Shown here piece after piece: positions 38,837 through 49,754 of a stretch of 64,000 nt of DNA (position 1 is the stretch's first letter; the number at the start of each line of letters is the position of its first letter). Position numbers and translations under genes: made by a program. Where the stretch lies: the NCBI RefSeq assembly GCF_048771995.1, contig NC_133026.1:93538501-93602500 (forward strand), written 5' to 3'. The stretch is from Taeniopygia guttata (Eukaryota > Chordata > Aves > Passeriformes > Estrildidae). A model generated the notes under the pieces. It saw nothing but the letters and a program-made list of their open reading frames with translations, was not told the origin of the DNA and searched no databases.

Positions 38837-41800
38837 TGAGAATACATAGCATTATTGACAATTGCTAATCTTGTGGGGGTGTTTTCAAAAGTTTTAGGCA
38901 TCAACTACAAATTAAATTTTGCCAAGATGAACCAGAGTATAGTCCCTCTCCATTTACATAATCAAATAAAAGGTAAGATTCAGCAGCATGAATACTCAAC
39001 CTGCCAGTAAACTGTTTGTTTCTTAGAAATAGAGAGAGAGAAAAAAATTCTCTAACAAGTTAGCTCTTTCTCATACAGTTCATATTATACATGGCAGAGA
39101 CAGAAGATATAAAATTTGCTACAATATATTAGTTTGATAACATTGTAGAGAGTTTCTCATCAAAATACAGAGATGGGGAATTATGGTTCCAAGACCTAAT
39201 TTAATAACAAAGTATGCTGTTGTTAAAACCATTTCTTGCCTGCTCTCTATAAGAAATGTGTGCATTGTGTGAAGAATATGGGAAGAAAAATGGAAGAATT
39301 ATGCAGACAAATACTGGTATGTGGCCAGAGCTTAGGAAAACATGTATCTGCCTCTCAGTGTCCTTATTGCCCATAAAAGAACATTTCACACGGTCAACAG
39401 CTCAAATTTATGTGGACCCTTAGGGGTAAATTTTCAGTACAGTGAATAGAACTCACATAAGCAATCGTGTTATTGTTAATGGGAGTTCTGTGGCTACTTC
39501 TTCCACTCTATGCTAAACATGGTGCCCCTTGCTGTAGAAAGCTGTGTACAGACCACTCTAGCTTTCATTCTTGTTCTTGTCCTCCATCAGCAGTCCCAGA
39601 AGAGCAATGCAGAGTGACCCAGAAAACCACTTGTGGCTTCTCCTCGTACCCTGTTGCTGACAACCACTGCAAGGGCATGTCCCTTCCCCCACCATAAGGA
39701 CTGCACAATAGCTGTGATGCTCTTGCCCTTCCTCCATTGCTGACTGCAGGTGAGTCTTCCCCTGACTTCTCTCCCTGCCCAGAAATGTGCCATTGTCTCT
39801 GCTGTGATTTAAGTGCTGGAGACCTTCCAGCAGGTTTGGAACATCTTTGTGCCCCCCTTTTCCCTTGGGTGTAACCAATGAACGGGAAGGTCTTGATTCC
39901 ACTGATTTTGTTGTTTTTTTTTCTTGAAGACTGTTTGCTGCTCCTACCCCCTTGGTGTCTCTCTTGTTATGCTGCTGTACTGCATCCAAATAACCATTTG
40001 GTCATGATGAACTGAAACCAGTGCAGGAGCATTATGAACTGAAACAAGAGTTTGAAAATAGGTAACCAACAAATGCCTGACAATAACTGTAAGACTTTGA
40101 AAAGAGGATTGATTTTCTTCACTGCAACTAAGCTTTAGAGTGACATCTTAAAACTTTTATCAGCAAATCTAAGGGCTAGAAACTTCACTTACATGTGTGT
40201 CTTCCCTAATCACCTGGCTACAGGCACTAGGACATGAATAACAATGCCAGGTATTGCAAATTTTGCAATGAAATTGTGACTGTCAACAAAACCAGAAGTT
40301 TCTGTGCACTAACAAGCCACTTTGCTCTGACAGCTTGAACATCCACAAGAACTTTGTGGCTGTTGTTCACACACTATTTATATTCCTCCAGCCCAGTGTG
40401 TGGCTACATACAGGTCTGGATGTTCAGCTGCCCGCTCTGGCCAGAAGGACACTCACCCAGCCAACAGGAGCCTGTTGTTCTGTCACACCCTGCCCTGATG
40501 TGAAATTGAGAGGGCTCCACTGCTTGGTTTGCTGATGGGTGTGGTTAAAGTCCACCGGTGTCAGGCAGATGATTACCATGTTTCCAATGGCAAGGTCAGG
40601 TGTTCTGTTCTGGTTTTGGAGGTCTGTATGGGGCAGTGACTTGGTCACAATACCGCACGTCATTTAAAAACAAAAAAGATGCTGTCAATATCCAGCCAAT
40701 CTTATAATCTTATTGTTTATCTGGCAAGAAGTGCAAGAAGTCAGCAATGCTGAAGGTGCTCCTCTCTCTCAATACTGGTTGAACATCATTTGTGAACAGA
40801 CTGCATCCATGAAGAAGAAACATATACTTCACGCAGATGTGAGTACACAGACACTTTTCAGACACTTTTCCCTGTGAAGTAATGAGAATCCATGTAACAT
40901 CAAGGAAGTCTCACTTGGAGACAAACACATGGCCAAGGACATAATGATATTCCTGTTAATTTTTGTAGGGTCATCCTTATAACCTATACCACAGAGAGCT
41001 CCAGCTCGAAGGAGGAAGAGTTTCACGATCAAGACTCCTGTCTATTTTTTTTGCAGCACTGGCTAGAGATAAGGTACCAATTTTATTTGCCACCATTTAA
41101 TTCCTTTCTTTTTAATTAGATGTGTTATGTACTCAGAATCTTATTTTGGATTGGTCTCACAGCCCATCATATTTCTTAAACTATGATAGGACAATTGACC
41201 ATTAATTCAAAGCAGTGCTAATAATGGTCGCCACAGCTACTAGAAGAAACAAATGGGAAGGCTGTTGAAAGACCTCTCCACTTTTAACCCCCTTGATACA
41301 AATTTAGATTGAAGTCAGATAAACAAAACCTCAATAACTCAATTATACTTCATTTAATTGTATTATTCCCTTTTGGCCTACATTATTGGTCAGTCCCTGG
41401 CATATGAGGAAAAAAATGAGAGACTGTGAGGGAATGGAGGTGTAAATTATCTAGGAACACATGTACCTCTTCCATGCCATGCCTTTCCATAAACCTCCCA
41501 ATGAGAGCCAGTGGAAAAAGGCTGCCCAAAGTCAGTCCCTGAGCAAGGCCAGGGCACTGAGGAGCCTGTGAACTGCAAAGCTGACCTTGGTGACAAAATG
41601 TACCCAGATCTTGGAGAGAGCGGGCTGTGGCAGACGATAACAGAGCTCATGGGGGTGAGGGGGAGTTGTCTGTCTCACGACACAAGCCCTGAATATTCTG
41701 TGATTTTTGTTCTTGGAGCTAATCTCGCCTACCTTCTCCCCTCCCTTCCTCCTTCATTTTCTTCTTCGACATGCAGCCCTGATCTGGTATACTGCCTGAG

Positions 41801-43143
41801 TGGGAATTGCCCGCAGGTCCTGATGTAATAGCTGTGCCATATGGTCCCTTCACACAGTGGGAAGGTGGAAAAATCCAGAAGGAAAAAACCAGCAGCATCC
41901 CTGGAAAACTTTATGTAGCAGCTCAGCAGAACTACAGCTGTGGCCACAAACAGAGGAAACAACTGGAATATTACGCATGATGCATAGGGCACAGCGCACA
42001 GCCTCCCCAGAAGGCAGCTGAGCTTTATGTCCCATTATCTGAGAAACCTCCCCACGTGTCATAAAGCTCCATTACAGCACACAAGCAGGTGTGGCAGCCC
42101 CAGTGTTTTCTGTGGTAGATCACTCAGCTCCTCTTCCCGTCAAACTACCCTCTGCTGGCTGCCTTTCTCCAGGTGTCTGCAGAGGAAACTAATGAGACTG
42201 ATTGGGATGTGCTGATCAGCTTTCATTATGAGCTGTTCTCTAGCAGTCCGATTAATCAAAATAATGGTATGTGCTGTGTATGTATTTTATGGCTGTACCA
42301 AATTTTGCTTTCAAAACTAAAATAAGACACCTGTTTTCCCCACCCTCTCTTGCTGAGTAGTCCCTTTAAGAGCATAACCTTGTTATCAAATATATGATAT
42401 ACCATCAGAGCTGGGGAGCTTCATATGCACATAAATATCACTCTTCCAGTTTGTGCTTTTTATACTAGCAGAAGAATCTAATGGAAATAAATTCAGTCCA
42501 TGGGTCAATTACAGGCTTATTTTCATATTTATGGACTTAATACTTCCACACACAAAAAGATTCTAATGATAGCCTAAGGCACAGAGTAATCAAAACAACA
42601 GCTATTGAAAGAGAAAGAACCAAAGAAAAGTACCACTTTGAAATTCTAGCCCTATCTCCTGATATTGCTATATACACTATGCAAAAAAATGCTTTTTCAC
42701 AAATGAGTATGATTTTTTACCTGCTTACCATCAGGGTAATGTTAAAAAGAAACTAAAGGCAAGAGTTGTTACTGTAACAAAAGCCACGATTTTTGCACCT
42801 CCAAATTCAATAAATTAATGCTTCAACATGAATAATCAAAATTCCTTCTTCCCTCTTGTTCCTCCCTGTCTTTGTGTCCGTTAGCAAAGGAGGCAGGATA
42901 CTGTGCTTCCTTCACAGATGGGGGATGTCCACGTGCTCTGCAGTGACTGAAGGGTTCTGGAGGCATTGGGCCCCTCTGTGAGAGATGGCAGGTGTCCATT
43001 CCTCACGGAGAGGCTGCATGTCTTTGGAGGCTTCAGCACTGCCTTGGGGAAGGGGAAGAGGGAAAGACCAGCTTTAGTTTACTCTGTAGAGCTGTTGGGA
43101 TAGGTAGTAGAGAGATATGGAATTTAGAGGGGCTAAAGAAGCT

Positions 43144-43183
43144 CCTGCCCTGCCCTGCCCTGCTCTTCCCTGTCCTGCCCTGT
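43144..43183. repeat. (CCCTG)n-like short tandem repeat
   Basis: CCTG-containing pentamers (CCCTG repeated, with CTCTT and TGT interruptions) form a small GC-rich array of about eight units. Confidence 0.85.
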
Positions 43184-44864
43184 GAAGGGGCTCCTTCTTC
43201 CCTGATGCTGGCCATGGAAGGCAGGAGGCATTCCCTCCCCTGCTGTTATTGCTTGAAGAGACCCCTCCAATATAATTCAGAAATTTCCTCTTGGAATCCT
43301 CTGGGCATGTACGTATTTGTTATCCCAGCTTTTTTTCATGTATATTTTATTTACCAAGCAAGGATGTGTGGGGAAGGGAAGATGTTTAAGCTTTCAATGC
43401 CAACTGAAGCGAGATAGACTGCACAAGCTATCACTGAGCACTTCATGCATTACAACTTCATCGTGTTGTTTCTTGAGTTAGCTATTTATTAAGAGTCCCT
43501 GGATTGGAGCATCTTGCATGTGATTATCTATAAATGATATGTAGCTACTTGGAACATTTTGTGAAGTCACAGCAATCTCTATTGACAGTGCATCTATTAA
43601 TTTGGTGCAATATTTTCCAGCCATCAAGAGGATTTTTATGGATCTGAATTCAATGCAAAGGGCCCTAAACCTCAAGCCTTAGTTCTCTAGGAATCTGACA
43701 TAAGAAATAGCAAAAGAAAATGAAATATTTTCCTCATTTGCTGATTATTTCCATGGCCCCTGAATGCCTATGAATAAACTGTGCCACATCACCTGACACA
43801 TGAAAAATAGCCATTACAGGAAGCTTAATATTTGCTGTAACCTCAGTTTCCTGGAGCTGGAGTGCTCCCTTAAATAATTTACAGCTCCAAATGTGAGATA
43901 AGACTATCTTCAGTTCTGGCTTTGTTGTCCTGGGTTGTTCTAAACCACTTTCTGCAAGGGACATTCATCATTGCAGAGCCAGCTTTACCTTCATCCCACA
44001 CAGACATCTGAGAGACAGCGACCGGAAAGAATGCCAGAACTGGAGATAGTCTGATGTCATTTTAATGATTGTAAATTATTGAAAGAAGAATGCTACAGAC
44101 AGAGTCCCAGTCATTTGGAAGTGTTTGCTAAAATGTCTAAGAGGTCTTGAGTGACAGTCTCTACTACACAGATGCAATGCAAATAATGTTAACGACTTTC
44201 ATTTGGGAGGGAAGAAGAACATAGGGCAGAGCAAAATTTCCAACTCTATGCTTCAGGACTGTCAATGGAAAAAGGAACAACTCCACTCAGGAATGACTCC
44301 ATCAGTTCTTTTTACATTCCAGTAGCATTCATAAAATAAATGGAATTAAAAGCAAAAAAAAAAACAAAAAACCATCCAGCTTTATTTAAACACAGTTTAT
44401 CAAAGACCCCAACGTACTAACTTCAGCTGACATCAGTAGTATCTAGCATCAGATTTGCTGGGGTCCAGCAGGCAGAGAAGTTCCAGAAGCTGCCAAAACT
44501 GTTTTGTTATGACTAGAAAGAAAGAAAGAAGGGAAGAATTATGAGGACAGTAAGAACTGTTGTGATAGCTTTGGATGTGAAACTGCCCTGGCAGCTGTGA
44601 CCCTAGACTGAGCTTGGCGGTGGGCAGTGAGGAGCTCCCTAACCCAGAGGACAGGAAGCTAGAGGATTACCACAAAGAGCAGCAAGCTGACCTCTTGCCT
44701 CAGGAAGTGAAATGGCTTGGACTGTGATCTTTTCAAGTGCCTTCTCCAAAAGGAAATTTTAGACAGTGCAGTAACTGAAAAGACTCTTGCAGTGTCAATA
44801 AGTGCTTTCTACACAGTATTACAAACTCTCACCACGGATTACAGCATGTGTCTTCTCTGCCACA

Positions 44865-44972
44865 AAGGCATTATCTCATCTCTTTAAAAGACAGGTAGAT
44901 TCAGTCACAGAGAGGTCATGTCCAAAGTCATATACAGAGCTGGGAATTAGGACCCATCAAGTTGCACTATGG
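44865..44972 (+). mobile_element. Probable MIR-type ancient SINE fragment
   Basis: The stretch around TCACAGAGAGGTCATGTCC (about 44,905-44,923), then AAAGTCATATACAGAGCTGGGA and TTAGGACCCA, follows the order of the MIR 3' half: cacagagaggttaag, cccaaggtcacacagc, agagctgggattcgaaccc. It is preceded by ATTATCTCATCTCTTTAAAA, comparable to the MIR actcatttaatc segment. Divergence is high, as expected for an element fixed early in amniote evolution. The match is from memory of the consensus, so this is probable rather than certain. Confidence 0.5.
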
Positions 44973-45020
44973 CAATGTAAGGCATGGTATCAGTTGACTT
45001 CACAGTGGGAAGCCCAGCAT

Positions 45021-45064
45021 AAAAAAAAAAAAAAAACAAAAACAAAAAAAAACCCCAAAAAACT
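45021..45064. repeat. A-rich simple-sequence tract
   Basis: An A-run interrupted by single C residues (AAAAAACAAAAACAAAA pattern), then AACCCCAAAAAAC. It may be a degraded poly(A) tail or simple sequence. No retroposon body is recognised directly beside it. Confidence 0.8.
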
Positions 45065-45103
45065 ACTGTCATTTGAGCCATTTTCCACTTCCACACATCT
45101 GCT

Positions 45104-45213
45104 TGGGGCACTATATATTGGCTCCAGGTCCCCAAACCTTGGGAAACGGCAGGCTTCCTGGGGCACTATATATTGGCTCCAGGTCCCCAAACCTTGGGAA
45201 ACGGCAGGCTTCC
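45104..45213. repeat. Perfect 55-bp tandem duplication (two copies)
   Basis: Copy 1 (45104-45158) and copy 2 (45159-45213) are identical over 55 bases. The unit starts TGGGGCACTATATATTGGCT and ends GGCAGGCTTCC, and identity extends two bases further. The complete identity implies a recent event. The duplication lies about 40 bp to the right of an A-rich tract (45021-45064). It falls inside a chance open frame and I see no gene in it. Confidence 0.97.
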
Positions 45214-46511
45214 TGCATGGTTGCTTTGGTTGTGTTCCTCATTTCAGGCCATTGTTCCAGACTGGATCTTTTGTTTGGGCCTTGGCAGGCAGAAAGACAG
45301 AGAATGCTAATGAATGTCTTCGCTGCAAGCACAATATGAGAGGCATCTCATTTTCATTTTCTTTCCTGTAAGTCTTGAGTTTTAAACTCAAGCTATGCAA
45401 TCAAAATTGAATTCTCCATAAAATGATGGACCCTCCCCCTTGTGCAGGTAGTTGAAAGACACTGGATAAGCCACTTCACAGGCAAACCCACTCAGCCTTA
45501 AATGTTAGAGACATTAAATTTATTGTTGCAGAATGGAAACTCTTGGATATTTATTGGTAAAAACAAGAAATTCCTCTTCTAATATTTAGACTTCAAGTAC
45601 TGTCCATACTTAAGAGATTTGATGCAGGTGATTGGGTTGCTCCACAATTGGTAGGAGAAGCTGGCATCATCATAACAACATCTCTGGCTTCTGTTTGTTG
45701 CACCTAAAATTTTACCTGAAGAATCATGGATTATTTCCCAACTTCTGCAAAGGTTCCTGGTTGTTGTTGTCAGCAGCACCCTCAGAACCCTGCTTATCCC
45801 TAATCTGCAAAGGTAGAGAGTCTCTTGTATGTTTATGCATATATTTTACCTGGCATTGCACATAAGTAAGCTTATCCTGCTTCTTGTTTGATCATGCTTC
45901 GCTAGTGTAAGCAGAACTCCTACTTTTCAATGCTACCAGGGGTTTGATGCCTCATTAAATAATCTCCCCCAAATTTCTGGCCCTCTGCTGGCTGAGATTT
46001 TGTGAAAGTGTGCAAAGAATGGTTTTGACTTTCAGCAGGCAGTGTTGAGCATCCGCAGCCACCACCGCCTCCCAGGGAGTTCCTGCCTGTTTGACAGTTT
46101 TGAAAATCATTAAGTCATTAAGCTACTATTTAAATAAGGAGCAAGAACCTAATTTTAGGTACCTGTATCAGGAATCTGTATTTGCTCATTGCCATCACTT
46201 CAAAACTCCTCATACTAGGGGCAGAACAGGACTTCCTAAATCCTGACTTCATACATCAGCTCCTATAGTCTTGACCATCTCCTTTTGGTTCCTTTCCTTC
46301 AGGGAGTTGTTTGTGCCCACTTCTTGCCTGAGTTTTAAAAATTAAATAAACATCTTGGTGATTTGCCTTTATGTGTAGATAGTCTGTATGTATGTGTGTA
46401 CACATATGCTTGTATATTTGCATGCCTAGATCAAAATACTTTAAAAAGCTTTACTGTATCTTAATACATATTATATATCATCAGTGGAAGTTTTCACTGT
46501 GTTCACAGAAA

Positions 46512-46590
46512 GGTGTGTGTGTGTCTCTGTGTGTGTGTATGAGAGAGAAAGAAAGAACAAGAGAGACAGACGGAGAGAGGGAGAGAGAGT
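46512..46590. repeat. Compound (GT)n-(GA)n microsatellite
   Basis: A GT-rich half (46512-46538, with a CTCT interruption) runs into a GA-rich half (GAGAGAGAAAGAAAG ... GGGAGAGAGAG) up to about 46590. It lies directly beside a candidate conserved element at 46,600-46,960. Confidence 0.92.
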
Positions 46591-46599
46591 GCACCAGGA

Positions 46600-46960
46600 A
46601 TTATCTATGCATAAAGAAATTAAAAGAGAATATTTTTCCAGAGCAATTGAAGCCCATCTCCTGAACAATGACGACAGCTCCTCATTTTCGACAACAATAG
46701 AGGGCACGTAGGAGTCAGCTCATTAGAATATCTGTGGCTCTTTTCTGTTCTCTCTGCATTAAGCCCCCATAATGTCAGTTGTCACTTATTAATGACAATT
46801 AACTAGTAATCAGCAGTGAGACTCTTCGAGGTGGTCCTTGCCTGACAGGTGAAGAAAGAGAACATTGCGTAGTGCCATGCAGTGACATGGAACCTTCAAA
46901 GGGAGCACGGCATTTCCATAAATTATTTCAGATAGAAATTTTCTTTTAGACATTCTCTTT
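46600..46960. promoter_or_regulatory. Candidate conserved non-coding element with TAAT cluster
   Basis: Complex sequence with several CpGs and a dense homeodomain-type cluster (TTATTAATGACAATTAACTA then GTAATCAG, about 46787-46814), followed by an E-box-like CAGGTG near 46846-46851. No transposon signature and no credible coding frame. It lies about 8 kb downstream of the TSHZ1 3' end, where long-range enhancers of this gene would be plausible. Its status rests on composition and motifs only. Confidence 0.35.
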
Positions 46961-49692
46961 AAAGCATTAGGATCTTTAACCCTAGAAGGACTATACAGTT
47001 GCAGCTGTCCTCCCTCCCCCCTCCCCTTATCGCTAGTATTGGATAAAATTGGAAGGCAGCCTGATCTGTCATGTAACCCAATTCCCATCTGGGGCTGGAA
47101 TAGCTATCAACCCACTCTGCTGAAACTATAAATACCTTCCCTTGATACTCAACCTTAAGTGCTCACTTAAAATGATGCCCAGATATCAATAGTGAAGTTG
47201 CCAACTACGAGCAGCTAGGTGGATGGCCAGTAGAGATTGCAGCACATATATTATAAAGTCTTTAAAAATTAAATGACTCACAAGCGCTCAATTTATGTAC
47301 ATGTGTAGCCTATGAAATTGCACCATCTTCTCCCCTGTTTCTGATGGCTTTTACACTCTCTTCTTATACCTTGTCTTAAATGAGGTGGTAGCTACAGTTA
47401 GCGTGCTTTTTTACAGAAACCAGCATACTGAGGCCCTTGGACTCTGCTATTACAATACAAATTTGATGTAGTTATTGCTCTTAGAAATGCAGAAGTGGGA
47501 AAAAAACCCGACCAGCAGAAACAAAACAACCATTAAGTTGTCCCCATGCAAAGCTTTCCTCTCTGCTCCTCTCCCCATTGTATGCAACAGCAAGAGCCCT
47601 CATCATACTTCACTCAAACTCTTTTCTCAGGCTCCCATCCTTATCTCGCCTCCTTCTCCTGACCCTTAAGCTTCCAAACAGACAATGCTGTGAAGTCTTT
47701 ACATTATATATTTCAGCTGTCCACTACAAAACCCTGAGACGAATTCAGCCTCATTCCATGTTTTTTGCAGGAGGTCAGAGAGGTTCCCAAACATCACTCA
47801 GGTATGCTTATATCTCCCAACACAGAGCCCCTTTGAGCTCTACCTTGCTAGGTCTCCTTTTGTCTCCTAAAAGGCAAGCAGGCCTTGCAGCCTTTCCCTT
47901 TTCACCCCTCTCAGTCCTAGCTTTGAAAATCTCTGACATCTGCTCTTTCTAATACTAATTATTCTTCTATAATTTATTTTCCCCACCTTGTCCTTCTTCT
48001 CGCCGTGAATGTCCGAGCTCCAATTCTTTTTTTTGTGCTGCTTTTACCCATCTGATGGCTGCTGATCATTAGACTCCATTCTTAGTAATTCAGAAGTCCT
48101 GTTTCTTCTTTGCACTTTTCCAGACTCCCAGTGGTCAAAGCACACTTAAAAATGTGAAATGTGATAGTCACCGACTCCTAAACCTTGGGCAGAGGATAAC
48201 CCTGTGCAATGCTACCTTTTTTTAGAGCAAAGCTATCTAGTTTTTCACATTATCCCACCAAAGAAAAGTGGTGTCAAGAAATAACAGACACTTAATGCTA
48301 AATGCTACAAACTTTAGCAAGGTAGCACTTTAAAGACAGCCAACAACACAACTCTCCCTTGAGCATAAAGACACACAGTGGTATACAGTCCCTCCCTGAA
48401 CCACACTTCATCTTCAAGCTACACACTCAGATACTACTACGTGTGATTATTAATACAGCATGCCCACTGCAAACATGCTGAGTGCATTTGACCTTGGACT
48501 ATGAAGTAATGTTCATAGCATTTGTGGACAGTGTCAGAGCCTCCAGATGTCTTTTAGAGACAGTATTTGCACATTAATAAACTCAAAACTTGTTTACTGG
48601 CAAAATTTTCCAGTTAAACCATTACAGTTACACTGGTAGCATTACACAGTTTCCCTGCCACAGCAGGGAAATCTGCCCTGGGCAGATTTTCTTATTAGAG
48701 AATAAAAGTGTCTTTTTCAAGTTTGGCTTAAATTGCTTCCAAAGGACTTTGGTCTAAATTGAGAAAAAAACTCCAGAATGAAAATGCTCAGGGAGTGACT
48801 TATACCAGTCACTTACCAATGAGAAAAGCTATTAATGAATCCCACATCCTACCTACAATGGGTCTAGTTTCACCTGGAACATGAGATGAACAGAAGTGAC
48901 CTACTGCACAACTTTTTCACCTTTGTAAGTACTAAGAAATTATATGTCAAAGACCCTGAAGCCAAATGATAGAAATTTCAGGAGCCACTTCTTGTATTGC
49001 TATACATAGTGGGTTAAGCTACAGTGAAAAGATATATGAACAAAGTGACATTTCTGAAAACATAAAACTTTATCAAAATCAAAATCCCCTGCTATCCTCT
49101 TCCTGTCCCTCCCAGCCCACCCTCCAACTCCTTGAAGAGCAACAGTGACTGGCAGAGCTAGTCTGCCAGTTTTCCTTGTTATGCTGGAGGCTGGGTGGAG
49201 AGTGAGGAGAAGATGATGCTCTTGACACTGAACCTGTAGCAGTGCTTCCATGACAACAAATAAGATGTTACACATTGGAACCATGCAGTGACAAACTAAG
49301 CCTAAACAGGACTTGAAGAAGGCAGTTAGTTTTGACAGAACACTGCTCCTCAGAAATGCTCAGGTTAAACCACAGTTTCTTTGCATGTCCCAATACATTG
49401 TGCAGTTCCTGGGCAAAAGAGGAAAAAATGGCAGAAATCTTGTTTTTCAGAGACCATCTGAAGAGTTTACAGCAATGATCTCCACTAGCTGCAGAATGGG
49501 GCAAATGGTATTTGATAAAATCAGTCTGTCTGTATCTGAGGACAATCCCTATTGCCAAGATAAAGCAACCTATCCCGCCATTCAAAAATACAAAACCTAG
49601 TAATTTTAAGTAATTTACCATGACTGATATTTGGTCTCATCACTGCTCAATTTGAGTATCCAAACCTCACTAAAAGGAAAGTCAAGGGGTGA

Positions 49693-49754
49693 ATGGTGAT
49701 CCACAGTATTATATAATGAAACCATGGTGATACACAGTATGATATAATGAAACT
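49693..49754. repeat. 31-bp tandem duplication, two diverged copies
   Basis: ATGGTGATCCACAGTATT plus ATATAATGAAACC is repeated at a 31-base period as ATGGTGATACACAGTATG plus ATATAATGAAACT. The copies differ at about three positions, so this duplication is older than the 55-bp one at 45104. Confidence 0.9.

Larger units (their letters stand above)
26806..44864. other. Intergenic DNA with scattered repeats and GC-richer patches
   Basis: About 18 kb of non-coding DNA. Besides the features listed separately (the 28.7-29.6 kb block, T tract at 32,555, ATT array at 33,861, poly(A) at 34,221, homopurine tract at 38,767, CCCTG array at 43,144), GC-richer patches occur near 30,480-30,700, 33,230-33,500 and 34,740-35,130. 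No gene, RNA gene or intact transposon was recognised. Confidence 0.65.

Noticed and set aside
44802..45371. 189-codon plus-strand open frame, the longest outside TSHZ1
   Set aside because: It runs across a probable SINE remnant, an A-rich tract (giving a Lys run) and both copies of the 55-bp duplication, where the second copy is read in a different frame. No domain or splice context. Treated as a chance frame.
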